NCBI RefSeq assembly: GCF_011326735.1
Contig: NZ_JAANCN010000001.1
Span: 62,001-126,000, forward strand
Origin: Phycicoccus endophyticus
GTDB lineage: Bacteria > Actinomycetota > Actinomycetes > Actinomycetales > Dermatophilaceae
DNA: 64,000 bases
Reading direction: 5' to 3'
Shown: positions 40,888-50,345 of the stretch, piece after piece
Layout: each line of letters opens with the position of its first letter
Position numbering within the stretch: position 1 is the first letter of the stretch
The notes under the pieces: model-generated
Databases searched by the model: none
What the model was told of the DNA's origin: nothing
The model's input: only the letters and a program-made list of their open reading frames with translations
Position numbers and translations under genes: made by a program

Positions 40888-42108
40888 GTGCCACGACTAC
40901 CCGACGGCGAGCCCGCGCCCCCGACGGGCGAGCTGCCCGCGGCGGCGCTCGCCGGTCTGCCGGAGACCTCGTTCGGGGTCTACCTGCACGTGCCGTTCTG
41001 CGCCGTGCGCTGCGGGTACTGCGACTTCAACACCTACACCCTGCCCGAGCTCGGCCCCGGTGCCTCGGTCGACGACTTCGCCGACACCGCCCTGCGCGAG
41101 CTCGACCTCGCCACCCGCGTGCTCGGCGACGCCGCGCCGCCCGTCGCCACGGTCTTCGTCGGCGGGGGCACCCCGACCCTCCTGCCCCCGGGCGACCTCG
41201 TGCGGCTGCTGGACGGCGTGCGGACGCGCTTCGGGCTCGCCGAGGGCGCGGAGGTGACCACCGAGGCCAACCCGGACTCGGTGACGCCCGAGGGGCTCGC
41301 GACCCTGGCCGCCGGTGGTTTCACCCGGGTCAGCCTCGGGATGCAGAGCGCCGTCCCGCACGTCCTGCGCACGCTCGAGCGTACGCACGACCCGGCCCGG
41401 GTCGGCCTGGCCGTGGCCGCCGCCCGGGCCGCCGGGCTCGCCGTGAGCCTCGACCTCATCTACGGCACGCCGGGGGAGTCGCTCCAGGACTGGCGCACCA
41501 GCCTGGAGGCCGCGCTCGCCCACCGTCCCGACCACGTCTCGGCGTACGCCCTCGTCGTCGAGGAGGGGACGAGGATGGCGGCGCAGGTGCGCCGTGGCGA
41601 GCTCCCCGTGCCCGACGGGGACGACGAGGCCGACAAGTACGAGCTCGCCGACGCCGTGCTCAGCGCCGCCGGCTACGGCTGGTACGAGGTGAGCAACTGG
41701 GCCCGCACTCCGGCCGACCGCTGCCGGCACAACGAGGGCTACTGGCGCGGGGACGCCTGGTGGGGCGTCGGGCCCGGGGCACACGGGCACGTGGGCGGGG
41801 TGCGCTGGTGGAACGTCAAGCACCCCCGGGCCTACGCCGCCCGCCTCGGGACGGGCGAGTCCCCCGCGGCCGCCCGTGAGGTCCTCACCGCCGAGCAGCG
41901 CCGCGACGAGACGGTGCTGCTCGGCGTGCGGCTGCGCGAGGGGCTCGCGCTGGAGCGCCTCGACCCCGCCGGCCGGGAGGCCGTGGCAGGGCTCGTCGCC
42001 GAGGGGCTGCTCGAGGGTGACGCGGCGGTCCGGGACCGCCGCGCCACCCTCACGCTGCGTGGCCGGCTGCTTGCCGACACCGTCGTGCGGCGGCTGCTCG
42101 GGGTGTGA
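40888..42108 (+). CDS. hemW: Heme chaperone HemW (radical SAM)
   Basis: A 406-residue radical-SAM protein with CxxxCxxC at C38, C42, C45 (PFCAVRCGYCDFNTY), then VGGGTPTLLP and RVSLGMQS. Phe rather than Cys at the fourth position after the triad (C45-D-F) separates HemW from true HemN oxidases, so it is likely a heme-binding chaperone rather than a coproporphyrinogen oxidase. Start GTG 40888. It sits between the phosphatase and DUF4870 genes, upstream of the hrcA-dnaJ region as in other actinobacteria. Confidence 0.9.
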   Translation: MPRLPDGEPAPPTGELPAAALAGLPETSFGVYLHVPFCAVRCGYCDFNTYTLPELGPGASVDDFADTALRELDLATRVLGDAAPPVATVFVGGGTPTLLPPGDLVRLLDGVRTRFGLAEGAEVTTEANPDSVTPEGLATLAAGGFTRVSLGMQSAVPHVLRTLERTHDPARVGLAVAAARAAGLAVSLDLIYGTPGESLQDWRTSLEAALAHRPDHVSAYALVVEEGTRMAAQVRRGELPVPDGDDEADKYELADAVLSAAGYGWYEVSNWARTPADRCRHNEGYWRGDAWWGVGPGAHGHVGGVRWWNVKHPRAYAARLGTGESPAAAREVLTAEQRRDETVLLGVRLREGLALERLDPAGREAVAGLVAEGLLEGDAAVRDRRATLTLRGRLLADTVVRRLLGV

Positions 42109-42126
42109 CCCGCGCCGGGCGGGCGC

Positions 42127-42585
42127 TCAGCGGACGAACTTCGGGGTGAGCGGCGGGTCCCACCACTCGCCGTTGCTCGCCTTGACCATGCCGAGGATGT
42201 GCACGACGACGGCGAAGACGCAGGCGGCGGGGTAGGTGACGAAGCCGACGAGGACCAGCATGAGCGGGAACGAGACGAGCAGCACGATGCCCACGATGAT
42301 CTGGACGTTGAGCGCGTTCGCGGTGTGCGCGCGCACGAAGGGCCCGCGGTCCTTGACGACGAGGTAGATGACCAGCGCGGCGACGAAGCCCAGCGTGCCG
42401 GCGCTGAGGACGGTCGCGGCGAGCGCGATCCCGTGGGAGGCCATGCCCCACGTCTTCTCCTCCTGGGGGGACATCGGCGCGGCCACCGGGTAGCCCGGCG
42501 GCGGAGCGGGGGCCGGGTCGGGGGTGCCGGGGCCCGTGCTCGGGCCGGCCTGGGGGGCGTCGTCGCGAGGGGTGTGCTCGCTCAT
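42127..42585 (-). CDS. DUF4870 membrane protein
   Basis: A 152-residue protein with a 45-residue Pro-rich cytoplasmic N-terminus and three or four hydrophobic segments (about residues 50-130). KTWGMASHGIAL, RAHTANALNVQI and a tail of the form HILGMVKASNGEWWDPP place it in the DUF4870/Tic20-like small membrane protein family. Function unknown. ATG 42585 has AAGGAGG about 6 nt upstream, so this gene uses a canonical leader. Convergent with hemW. Confidence 0.85.
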   Translation of the reverse strand: MSEHTPRDDAPQAGPSTGPGTPDPAPAPPPGYPVAAPMSPQEEKTWGMASHGIALAATVLSAGTLGFVAALVIYLVVKDRGPFVRAHTANALNVQIIVGIVLLVSFPLMLVLVGFVTYPAACVFAVVVHILGMVKASNGEWWDPPLTPKFVR

Positions 42586-42728
42586 GGTTCCTCCTTGGTC
42601 GTTGTCCCTATCGAACACCCGACGCGGCCACGGCGCACGGGGTTCCCGGGACGGCTCCGGGTCGGGCTCGGGGTCCGCTCAGGGGCGACCCCTAGCGCGG
42701 CCGGCCCCGCTCCCGCCACACTGGGCCC

Positions 42729-43031
42729 ATGGAGCTCGTCGACCGGGTGCGTGCGGCGCTCCCCCGGGCGCAGGAGCGGCGGATGTTCGGGGGCACCGGC
42801 TTCCTCGTCGACGGCGCCCTCGCGTGCTCGGTCAGCCCGCGGGGGCTCCTCGTGCGGACCGGGCGGGAGCTGTTCGCCGGCCTCGTCCGCCGCCCGGGGG
42901 TCGCCCCGATGGTCATGGGCGGGCGCACGAGCCGCGGCTGGGTCCACGTCGCGCCCGACGCCCTCGGCGACGACGCCTCGCTGCGGGAGTGGGTCGAGGT
43001 CGCGGTGAGCGCGGCCCGCGCCGCGGGCTAG
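42729..43031 (+). CDS. TfoX N-terminal domain protein
   Basis: A 100-residue protein consisting only of a TfoX/Sxy N-terminal domain: MELVDRVRAALP, EERRMFGGTGFLVDG-like QERRMFGGTGFLV, and VMGGRTSRGWVHV. The domain name comes from the competence regulator Sxy, but stand-alone copies are of unknown function and mostly act outside competence. Its stop codon overlaps the convergent DUF3097 stop by 4 nt (43028-43031). The assignment is by pattern. Confidence 0.85.
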   Translation: MELVDRVRAALPRAQERRMFGGTGFLVDGALACSVSPRGLLVRTGRELFAGLVRRPGVAPMVMGGRTSRGWVHVAPDALGDDASLREWVEVAVSAARAAG

Positions 43032-43909
43032 GGGGCCGGCGGCGCGGTGACGAAGTCGATGAGCTCCTCGACCCGCCCGAGGAGCTCGGGCTCGAGGTCG
43101 GTCCACGAGCCGACCGAGCCGAGGATGCGCTTCCAGGCCCGCGCGATGTCGGCCTGGGTGTCGTGCGGCCAGCCGAGGTGGGCACAGATGCCGTGCTTCC
43201 ACGAGGTCCCGCGGGGGATGACCGGCCAGGCCCGCAGGCCAAGACGGGCCGGCTTGACCGACTGCCAGACGTCGACGTAGGGGTGGCCGAGCACGAGGAC
43301 GTGCTCGGCCCACGGCCGCAGGGCCCGGACCTCCTCGACGACCCGCGACTCCTTGCTGCCCGGGACGAGGTGGTCGACGAGGACCCCCATCCGCCGCCCG
43401 GGGCCGGGGTCGAAGGCGCGGACGGCGCCGGCGAGGTCGTCGACGCCCTCGAGCAGCTCGACGACGACGCCCTCGAGACGCAGGTCCTCCCCCCAGACCT
43501 TCTCGACGAGCTCGGCGTCGTGGCGGCCCTCGACGAAGATGCGCGACGCGGCCGCGACCCTGGCCCGCTGCCCCTGGACGGCCCGCGAGCCGCTCGCCGT
43601 GCGGTCGGCGGCCGCGCGCGCGTCCGCGAGCCGGCGGTCCTGCGCCGCCCGTGGCGGCACCAGGGTGACGGGAGCGCCGTCGAGGAGGAAGCCGGGGCCG
43701 AGCCGGAAGCCCCGGACCCGCCCGGCCCGGTCCTCGAGGTGGACCACGTGGACGCCGCCGGCCTTCTCGACCCGCACCACGGCGCCGCACCAACCGGTCT
43801 CGACGTCCTCGACGACGGTCCCCGGCTCGGCCGGCAGCTCGCGCGAGCGGCCCCGCGGTGGGCGGCGCCAGTCGCCCGAGAGCACGTCGCCGCCGTACCT
43901 GTCCGCCAC
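43028..43909 (-). CDS. DUF3097 family protein
   Basis: A 293-residue protein of the actinobacterial DUF3097 family, of unknown function. It has [22 protein letters not shown] (about 135-155), [15 protein letters not shown] and [14 protein letters not shown], a segment resembling a TOPRIM fold with E and DxD-like acidic positions. GTG 43909 lies 7 nt after TAGCGT (43917-43922, minus strand). It is divergent from hrcA. Confidence 0.8.
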   Translation of the reverse strand: MADRYGGDVLSGDWRRPPRGRSRELPAEPGTVVEDVETGWCGAVVRVEKAGGVHVVHLEDRAGRVRGFRLGPGFLLDGAPVTLVPPRAAQDRRLADARAAADRTASGSRAVQGQRARVAAASRIFVEGRHDAELVEKVWGEDLRLEGVVVELLEGVDDLAGAVRAFDPGPGRRMGVLVDHLVPGSKESRVVEEVRALRPWAEHVLVLGHPYVDVWQSVKPARLGLRAWPVIPRGTSWKHGICAHLGWPHDTQADIARAWKRILGSVGSWTDLEPELLGRVEELIDFVTAPPAP

Positions 43910-44003
43910 GGCGGCGACGCTAGCCGCTCCCCGCCGGCGCGGTGGGGAGCGCCGCGCGCCGGGCCGTGCCGACTTTCGCGTCACGGGGACGGACGACGTA
44001 GGA

Positions 44004-44030
44004 TTGGCACTCGGACGGCGAGAGTGCCAG
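44004..44030 (+). promoter_or_regulatory. CIRCE operator of hrcA
   Basis: TTGGCACTC (44004-44012), a 9-nt spacer and GAGTGCCAG (44022-44030) match the CIRCE inverted repeat TTAGCACTC-N9-GAGTGCTAA with small changes at symmetric positions. HrcA binds it and represses. A TAGGAT -10 (43999-44004) overlaps its left edge, so HrcA bound here would block transcription initiation. Confidence 0.93.
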
Positions 44031-44078
44031 CCCGGTGCCGCCGTGAGACCGCCCGAGCACCCGGACCGGAGGTGGAGC

Positions 44079-45110
44079 ATGAGCGAGGACCGTCGTCTGC
44101 GCGTCCTGCGCGCCATCGTCCAGGACTACGTCGAGACCTCCGAGCCGGTCGGCTCCAAGGCCCTCCTCGAGCGCCACCGGCTCGGCGTCTCCGCGGCGAC
44201 GGTGCGCAACGACATGGCCGCCCTCGAGGAGGACGGGCTGATCGCCGCACCCCACACGAGCGCGGGCCGGGTGCCCACCGACGCCGGCTACCGGCTGTTC
44301 GTCGACCGGCTCTCGCAGCTGAAGCCGATGACGAGCGCCGAGCAGCGAGCCATCGCGCACTTCCTCGAGGGGGCCGTCGACCTCGACGACGTCGTCGACC
44401 GTACGGTCCGGCTGCTCGCGTCGCTGACCCGTCAGGTGGCCGTCGTCCAGTACCCCTCGCTCTCGCGCTCCTCGGTGCGGCACGTCGAGCTCGTCCCGAT
44501 CGGCGGCCCGCGCCTGCTCGTCGTCCTCATCACGACGACCGGCCGGGTCGAGCAGCGGGTCGTCGACGTCGGTACCGACCTGCTCTCGGCCGACGGGGAG
44601 GACACCCTCGCGACGCTGCGCGCCGAGCTGAACGGAGCGGCCGCGGGCCGCACGCTCGCCGACGCCTCCTCCGAGCTCGCGGCGCTGCCCGAGCGCGTCG
44701 ACCCGGGGCTGCGCGAGGTCGTCCGCGCCGTCGTCGCCGCCCTCGAGGACTGCCTCGTCGAGGAGCGCGAGGAGCGGCTCGTCCTCGCCGGCACCGCCAA
44801 CCTCGCCCGGGCGGGGTCGGACTTCGTCTCGAGCCTCGGACCGGTGCTCGAGGCGCTCGAGGAGCACGTCGTGCTGCTCAAGCTGCTCGGCACCGTCGCC
44901 GAGCAGGGCGGCACCCTCGCGGTGCGCATCGGCCACGAGAACCCCTACGCCGGGCTGCAGTCGACGTCCATGGTGAGCACCGGCTACGGCGCCGGCACCG
45001 ACCTCGTCGCCGGGCTCGGCGTCGTCGGGCCCACCCGCATGGACTACCCGTCGGCGATGGCCTCGGTCCGGGCCGTCGCCACGTACGTCTCCCGGATCCT
45101 CGCCGACTGA
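44079..45110 (+). CDS. hrcA: Heat-inducible transcription repressor HrcA
   Basis: A 343-residue repressor of class I heat-shock genes. The winged-helix N-terminus includes [25 protein letters not shown] and [19 protein letters not shown]; the GAF-like middle has [12 protein letters not shown]-terminal residues include [18 protein letters not shown] 44079 has GGAGGTGGAG upstream. Its own CIRCE at 44004-44030 indicates autorepression. dnaJ follows after 44 nt. Confidence 0.96.
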   Translation: MSEDRRLRVLRAIVQDYVETSEPVGSKALLERHRLGVSAATVRNDMAALEEDGLIAAPHTSAGRVPTDAGYRLFVDRLSQLKPMTSAEQRAIAHFLEGAVDLDDVVDRTVRLLASLTRQVAVVQYPSLSRSSVRHVELVPIGGPRLLVVLITTTGRVEQRVVDVGTDLLSADGEDTLATLRAELNGAAAGRTLADASSELAALPERVDPGLREVVRAVVAALEDCLVEEREERLVLAGTANLARAGSDFVSSLGPVLEALEEHVVLLKLLGTVAEQGGTLAVRIGHENPYAGLQSTSMVSTGYGAGTDLVAGLGVVGPTRMDYPSAMASVRAVATYVSRILAD

Positions 45111-45154
45111 CGCGAGCGACCCGCCACCCACCGACCACGGAGGACTCCCCACCC

Positions 45155-46282
45155 GTGAACGACTACTACGCCGACCTCGGGGTCGCCCGCGAGGCGAGCC
45201 CCGAGGAGATCAAGCGGGCCTACCGCCGCGCGGCACGCACGCTGCACCCCGACGTCAACCCCGGTCCGGAGGCCGAGGAGCAGTTCAAGAAGGTCTCCCA
45301 GGCCTACGACGTCCTCTCCGACCCCGACAAGCGCCGGCAGTACGACATGGGCGCCGACCCGTACTCCGGCGGGGCGGCGAGCTTCGGCCAGGGCTTCTCG
45401 TTCAGCGACATCATGGACGCGTTCTTCGGCGGCACCGCCGCGGGCGCGGGCGCCGGGCCGCGCTCGCGCACGGCGCGCGGCCAGGACGCCCTCGTCCGGC
45501 TCGACATCGACCTCGGCGACGCCGTGTTCGGGGCCGAGAAGGAGCTGACGGTCGAGACGGCCGTCGCGTGCGGCACCTGCCACGGCGACGGACGCCAGCC
45601 CGGCACCTCGACCCGCACCTGCGACGTGTGCGAGGGGCGCGGCGAGATCCGCCAGGTGCAGCGCAGCTTCCTCGGCCAGGTGATGACCACCCGGCCGTGC
45701 ATGACCTGCCACGGCTTCGGGCAGATCATCACCGACCCCTGCTACGAGTGCAGCGGCGACGGCCGGGTGCGTACCCGACGCACGCTCACCCTCAAGGTGC
45801 CCGCCGGGGTCGACACCGGCACCCGCATCCAGCTGGCGGGGGAGGGCGAGGTCGGGCCGGGAGCCGGCCCCGCCGGTGACCTCTACGTCGAGGTCTCGGT
45901 GCGCCGGCACCCGGTCTTCCAGCGCCGCGGCGACGACCTGCACGCCACGATCGAGCTGCCCATGACCGCCGCCGCCCTCGGTGCCACCCTCGCGATGGAC
46001 ACCTTCGACGGCAGCCAGGACCTCGACATCCGCCGGGGCACGCAGTCGGGTGACACGTTGACCCTGCGCGGGCTCGGGGTCACCCACCTGCGCGGCGGCG
46101 GCCGGGGCGACGTCGTCGTCCACGCCATCGTCCAGACCCCGACCAAGCTCGACCACGAGCAGGAGGAGCTGCTGCGCAAGCTCGCCGCCGCGCGCGGCGA
46201 GGAGCGGCCGCAGGGCCGGGTCGCGAACCCGGCCGAGGGCGGCCTCTTCGGCAAGCTGCGCGACGCCTTCAAGGCCCGCTGA
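45155..46282 (+). CDS. dnaJ: Chaperone DnaJ
   Basis: A 375-residue type I Hsp40. J domain at 1-67 with HPD at 31-33; Gly/Phe-rich region about 70-110 with unusual Ala/Gly content; four CxxCxGxG zinc motifs (CGTCHGDG, CDVCEGRG, CMTCHGFG, CYECSGDG); then the C-terminal substrate domain. It stimulates DnaK ATPase. The position after hrcA marks it as the DnaJ2-type copy of actinobacteria (a first copy normally lies with dnaK-grpE elsewhere). Start GTG, with GGAGG about 11 nt upstream. Confidence 0.96.
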   Translation: MNDYYADLGVAREASPEEIKRAYRRAARTLHPDVNPGPEAEEQFKKVSQAYDVLSDPDKRRQYDMGADPYSGGAASFGQGFSFSDIMDAFFGGTAAGAGAGPRSRTARGQDALVRLDIDLGDAVFGAEKELTVETAVACGTCHGDGRQPGTSTRTCDVCEGRGEIRQVQRSFLGQVMTTRPCMTCHGFGQIITDPCYECSGDGRVRTRRTLTLKVPAGVDTGTRIQLAGEGEVGPGAGPAGDLYVEVSVRRHPVFQRRGDDLHATIELPMTAAALGATLAMDTFDGSQDLDIRRGTQSGDTLTLRGLGVTHLRGGGRGDVVVHAIVQTPTKLDHEQEELLRKLAAARGEERPQGRVANPAEGGLFGKLRDAFKAR

Positions 46283-46293
46283 ACGGCCAGCGC

Positions 46294-47037
46294 ATGACCC
46301 TGCCCGTCCACCTCGTGCCGGCCGGCGCCCTCGACGGCCGTGCGGTCGGTGACGTGGTCCGGCTCGACGGTGCCGAGGGCCGCCACGCGGTCGCGGTGCG
46401 CCGCACCCGCGCCGGGGAGCGGCTGGTCCTCGCCGACGGCCACAGCCGCTGCGTCGAGGGCGAGGTGGTCCAGGTCGGCCGCGACGTGCTCGACCTGCGC
46501 GTCGACGCCGTCCGCGAGGACCCGCAGCCCAGCCCGCGGTTCGTCCTCGTCCAGGCCCTCGCGAAGGGCGACCGCGACGACCAGGCGGTCGAGGCCGCGA
46601 CCGAGTGCGGGGTCGACGAGGTCGTGCCCTGGCAGGCGGCGCGCAGCATCGTGCGCTGGCACGGGGAGCGCGGGGAGAAGGCCCGGCGCAAGTGGGACGC
46701 CGTGCTCGTGGCCGCGACGAAGCAGTCGCGGCGCACCCGGCGCCCGGTCCTCGCCGCGACGGCGTCGACCGGCGACATCGCCGCGCGGGTGCGCACGGCC
46801 ACCCTCGCGCTCGTCCTCCACGAGGACGCCACGGCACCGCTCGCGGGGGTGGCGCTGCCGGACGCGGGCGACGTCGTGGTCGTCGTCGGGCCCGAGGGCG
46901 GCATCGCGCCGGACGAGCTCGCGGCGCTCGAGGAGGCCGGGGCCCGCACCGTGCGGCTCGGGCCCACCGTGCTGCGCTCGTCGAGCGCCGGCCCGGCCGC
47001 GCTCGCGGTGCTCAGCGCGGCGCAGCGCTGGCGCTGA
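46294..47037 (+). CDS. rsmE: 16S rRNA (uracil-1498-N3) methyltransferase
   Basis: A 247-residue SPOUT-class methyltransferase. The N-terminal PUA-like domain has VRLDGAEGRHAVAVRR; the SAM-binding knot has VVVVGPEGGIAPDEL and LGPTVLRSSSAGPAAL. The usual RTETA in the knot is RSSSA here, a conservative change. ATG 46294 is 12 nt from the dnaJ stop. Conserved hrcA-dnaJ-rsmE order supports the call. Confidence 0.93.
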   Translation: MTLPVHLVPAGALDGRAVGDVVRLDGAEGRHAVAVRRTRAGERLVLADGHSRCVEGEVVQVGRDVLDLRVDAVREDPQPSPRFVLVQALAKGDRDDQAVEAATECGVDEVVPWQAARSIVRWHGERGEKARRKWDAVLVAATKQSRRTRRPVLAATASTGDIAARVRTATLALVLHEDATAPLAGVALPDAGDVVVVVGPEGGIAPDELAALEEAGARTVRLGPTVLRSSSAGPAALAVLSAAQRWR

Positions 47038-47083
47038 GGCGCCGCCGGGACCCCGGCCGGGGTGCAGGCCCTAGGGTTGGGGG

Positions 47084-47434
47084 ATGAGCGAGCCGAGCGA
47101 GGACTGCGTCTTCTGCACCATCGCGGCCGGGGGCATCCCCGCCGACGTCCTCGCCAGCAGCGAGCACTCGGTCGCCTTCCGCGACCTCGACCCGCAGGCG
47201 CCCACCCACGTCCTCGTCATCCCCCGCCGGCACGTGGCGAACCTCGGCGAGCTCGCCGACCACCCCGCGGAGCTGGCGGACGCCGTCGTGCTCGCGCGGC
47301 TCGTCGCCACCCAGGAGGGGCTCGAGGACGGCTACCGGCTCGTCGCCAACACCGGCGCCCGTGCCCAGCAGAGCGTCTTCCACGCCCACCTGCACGTCCT
47401 CGGTGGGCGCGACCTGACCTGGCCGCCCGGCTGA
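47084..47434 (+). CDS. HIT family hydrolase (HINT type)
   Basis: A 116-residue purine-nucleotide-binding protein with the histidine triad H100, H102, H104 (FHAHLHVLGG). The N-terminal CVFCTIAAGGIPADVL is the HINT signature. Members hydrolyse AMP-lysine or similar phosphoramidates. ATG 47084 lies 6 nt after TAGGGT (47072-47077), so it is probably leaderless and independently transcribed from rsmE. Confidence 0.92.
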   Translation: MSEPSEDCVFCTIAAGGIPADVLASSEHSVAFRDLDPQAPTHVLVIPRRHVANLGELADHPAELADAVVLARLVATQEGLEDGYRLVANTGARAQQSVFHAHLHVLGGRDLTWPPG

Positions 47435-47489
47435 CCCGTGCGCCGCGGGGGTGAACGACGTCGGTGCGGGCCCGTAGACTCGACCCACG

Positions 47490-48575
47490 ATGACTGACGC
47501 CCCCATCGACGAGCCGATCGTCCCCGCCGGCAGCGCGCCGACCCATCCCCACGTGCCCCAGCACACGGTCGCGATCCCGGCCGACGTCCCGATGGTCACC
47601 CTGCTCGGCCCGCGCGACGAGCTGCTGCGCACGATGGAGCGCCAGTTCCCCCTCGTGGAGATCCACGTCCGGGGCAACGAGTTCCGCATCGGCGGTCCGA
47701 GCGCCGAGGTGGCGCTCGTCGAGCGTCTCCTCGACGAGCTGCTCGACGTCATCGACGGTGGCCAGCCGCTGAACCGCGACGCGGTCGAGCGCTCCATCCA
47801 GATGCTGCGCGCCCAGACCGCCGAGCGCCCCGCCGACGTCCTGACGATGAACATCGTCTCCAACCGGGGCCGGACGATCCGGCCGAAGACGCTGGGGCAG
47901 AAGCGCTACGTCGAGGCGATCGAGGACCACACCATCGTCTTCGGCATCGGCCCCGCGGGTACCGGCAAGACCTACCTCGCGATGGCCAAGGCGGTCGCGG
48001 CGCTCCAGGCCAAGCAGGTCAACCGGATCATCCTCACCCGCCCGGCGGTCGAGGCGGGGGAACGGCTCGGATTCCTCCCCGGCACCCTCAACGACAAGAT
48101 CGACCCCTACCTGCGGCCGCTCTACGACGCCCTCCACGACATGGTCGACCCCGACTCCATCCCCCGGCTCATGGCTGCGGGGACGATCGAGGTCGCCCCG
48201 CTGGCCTACATGCGCGGACGCTCGCTCAACGACGCGTTCATCATCCTCGACGAGGCCCAGAACACCTCGCCGGAGCAGATGAAGATGTTCCTCACCCGGC
48301 TGGGCTTCGGCTCCAAGATGGTCGTCACCGGCGACGTCACCCAGGTCGACCTGCCCGGCGGCACGAGCAGCGGGCTGCGGGTCGTGCGAGACATCCTCGG
48401 CGACCTCGAGGACGTCCACTTCGCCGAGCTGTCCGCCGTCGACGTCGTCCGCCACCGGCTGGTCAGCGAGATCGTCGACGCCTACGGCCGCTGGGACGCC
48501 GCCCAGCAGGCGGGGCCGCCCCGCGGCGTGGAGCGGGCGCGTCGCGGTGCCGAGCGCGGCGGGGCGCGGTCGTGA
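47490..48575 (+). CDS. phoH: PhoH family ATPase
   Basis: A 361-residue PhoH-like protein with a KH-like N-terminal region (about 30-125), Walker A GPAGTGKT (154-161) and DEAQ box (254-257) in [20 protein letters not shown]. Family proteins are ATPases probably acting on RNA. It overlaps ybeY by 4 nt; conserved linkage with the rRNA endoribonuclease YbeY suggests a ribosome-RNA role. ATG 47490 is 9 nt after TAGACT (47475-47480). Confidence 0.94.
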   Translation: MTDAPIDEPIVPAGSAPTHPHVPQHTVAIPADVPMVTLLGPRDELLRTMERQFPLVEIHVRGNEFRIGGPSAEVALVERLLDELLDVIDGGQPLNRDAVERSIQMLRAQTAERPADVLTMNIVSNRGRTIRPKTLGQKRYVEAIEDHTIVFGIGPAGTGKTYLAMAKAVAALQAKQVNRIILTRPAVEAGERLGFLPGTLNDKIDPYLRPLYDALHDMVDPDSIPRLMAAGTIEVAPLAYMRGRSLNDAFIILDEAQNTSPEQMKMFLTRLGFGSKMVVTGDVTQVDLPGGTSSGLRVVRDILGDLEDVHFAELSAVDVVRHRLVSEIVDAYGRWDAAQQAGPPRGVERARRGAERGGARS

Positions 48576-49039
48576 GCATCGAGGTCCTCAACGAGACCGA
48601 GACCGCCGTCGACGAGCTCGAGCTCGTCGCGTGCGCGCGCTACGTGCTCGATCGGATGCGCGTCCACCCGCAGGCCGAGCTGTGCCTCCGTCTCGTCGAC
48701 GAGCCGGCGATGGAGACCCTCCACGTGCAGTGGATGGACCTGCCCGGCCCGACCGACGTCATGAGCTTCCCCATGGACGAGCTGCGCCCCGGCCGTGACG
48801 GCGTCCCCCCGGACGAGGGGGTGCTCGGCGACATCGTGCTGTGCCCGAGTGTCGCCGCCCGGCAGGCCCGCACCGCCGGGCATGCGCTCGAGGAGGAGCT
48901 GCTGCTGCTCACCACCCACGGCATCCTCCACCTGCTCGGCTTCGACCACGCCGAGCCCGCCGAGGAGGCCGAGATGTTCGAGCTGCAGCGCCAGCTGCTG
49001 CTCACCTTCCTCGCCACCCGCGGCCGTCCGGGCGCCTGA
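48572..49039 (+). CDS. ybeY: Endoribonuclease YbeY
   Basis: A 155-residue zinc metalloprotein that helps 16S rRNA 3'-end maturation and ribosome quality control. The HxxxHxxxxxH motif is intact (H116, H120, H126 in [12 protein letters not shown]), as are [10 protein letters not shown] and GVLGDIVLC. The GTG start overlaps the phoH stop as GTGA. It is followed after 13 nt by the CNNM gene. Confidence 0.95.
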   Translation: MSIEVLNETETAVDELELVACARYVLDRMRVHPQAELCLRLVDEPAMETLHVQWMDLPGPTDVMSFPMDELRPGRDGVPPDEGVLGDIVLCPSVAARQARTAGHALEEELLLLTTHGILHLLGFDHAEPAEEAEMFELQRQLLLTFLATRGRPGA

Positions 49040-49052
49040 GTCGGAGGACCCG

Positions 49053-50345
49053 ATGACCCGGCTCGTCGTCGCGGCGGTGGTCGCGACCCTCGTCGCCTTC
49101 CTCATCTCGATGGCCGAGTCCGCCCTCCAGCGGATGTCCCGCGTGCGCGCCGAGGAGCTCGCCGAGGAGGGCCGTCCCGGCGCGAGCGCGCTGCTGCGGG
49201 TGATGGGCGAGACCGCCGCCTACCTGTCGGTCCTGTCCTTCGTACGGGTCATCGCCGAGTCCACGGCGGCCGTCATGGTCACCCTCGGGGCCGTCGACCT
49301 CGTCGAGGGCACCTGGCAGCCCTTCCTCGTGGCCATCGGTGTCATGGCGCTGATCAGCTTCGCGATCGTGGGCGTCTCGCCGGGCACCCTCGGGCGTCAG
49401 CACAGCACCCGGGTGGCCCTCCTCGCGGCGCCCGTCGTCATCTGGCTGCGCCGCGTCCTCGGGCCGTTCGCGCGCCTGCTCGTGGCCCTGACCAACGCGG
49501 TGACGCCCGGCAAGGGGTTCCGCGACGGGCCGTTCGAGAGCGAGTCCGAGCTGCGCGACCTCGTCGACGTCGCCCGGGAGAACCGGCTCATCGAGGCCGG
49601 CGAGCGCGAGATGATCCACTCCGTCTTCGAGCTCGGCGACACCTACACCCGCGAGGTCATGGTCCCGCGCACCGACATGGTCGCCATCGACGCCGACCGG
49701 GTCTGCCGCCAGGCGATGAAGCTGTTCATCCGCTCCGGCTTCTCCCGCATCCCCGTCGTCGGCGAGAGCGTCGACGACGTCGTCGGCATCCTCTACCTCA
49801 AGGACGTCGTGCGCCGGGTCAACGCCGACCCCGCCGCGGAGGCGCTGCCGGTCACCGCGCTCGCCCGCCCGGTGCGCTTCGTGCCCGAGAGCAAGCCGGT
49901 CGACGACCTCCTGCGGGAGATGCAGCTCGAGCAGACCCACCTGGCCGTCGTCGTCGACGAGTACGGGGGCACGGCGGGGATCGTCACCATCGAGGACATC
50001 CTCGAGGAGATCGTCGGCGAGATCACCGACGAGTACGACCGCGAGGGCCCCGAGACCGAGCAGCTGCCCGACGGGCGTACCCGTGTCCCGGCGACGATGC
50101 ACGTCGACGACCTCGCCGAGCTGTTCGACGTCGACCTCGACGAGGACGAGGTCGACACCGTCGGCGGGCTCATCGGCAAGACGACCGGGATGGTGCCCAT
50201 CGTCGGCTCCTCGTGCGAGGTGGCCGGCCTGCGGCTGACCGCCGAGCGGATGTCCGGGCGCCGCCACCGGGTCGCCACCGTCGTCGTCGAGCGGGTGGCG
50301 CCGCCGACGCCCGCCGACCCCGAGCTCGAGGAGACCCTGGGATGA
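49053..50345 (+). CDS. CNNM/CorC-family transporter with CBS pair
   Basis: A 430-residue membrane protein: a DUF21 transmembrane domain (about 1-180, three to four helices), two CBS domains (about 205-325, with MVPRTDMVAID and IVTIEDILEEIVGEITDE), and a CorC_HlyC C-terminal domain (about 340-420). CNNM relatives move or sense Mg2+ or other divalent cations; the older name is hemolysin. GGAGG precedes ATG 49053. It overlaps era as ATGA. Conserved phoH-ybeY-CNNM-era linkage. Confidence 0.92.
   Translation: MTRLVVAAVVATLVAFLISMAESALQRMSRVRAEELAEEGRPGASALLRVMGETAAYLSVLSFVRVIAESTAAVMVTLGAVDLVEGTWQPFLVAIGVMALISFAIVGVSPGTLGRQHSTRVALLAAPVVIWLRRVLGPFARLLVALTNAVTPGKGFRDGPFESESELRDLVDVARENRLIEAGEREMIHSVFELGDTYTREVMVPRTDMVAIDADRVCRQAMKLFIRSGFSRIPVVGESVDDVVGILYLKDVVRRVNADPAAEALPVTALARPVRFVPESKPVDDLLREMQLEQTHLAVVVDEYGGTAGIVTIEDILEEIVGEITDEYDREGPETEQLPDGRTRVPATMHVDDLAELFDVDLDEDEVDTVGGLIGKTTGMVPIVGSSCEVAGLRLTAERMSGRRHRVATVVVERVAPPTPADPELEETLG

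Noticed and set aside
42611-42625. TCGAACAC half-site between DUF4870 and TfoX, resembling a LexA box
   Set aside because: Only the left half matches; the right half has almost no similarity to the recA box, and the adjacent genes give no support.
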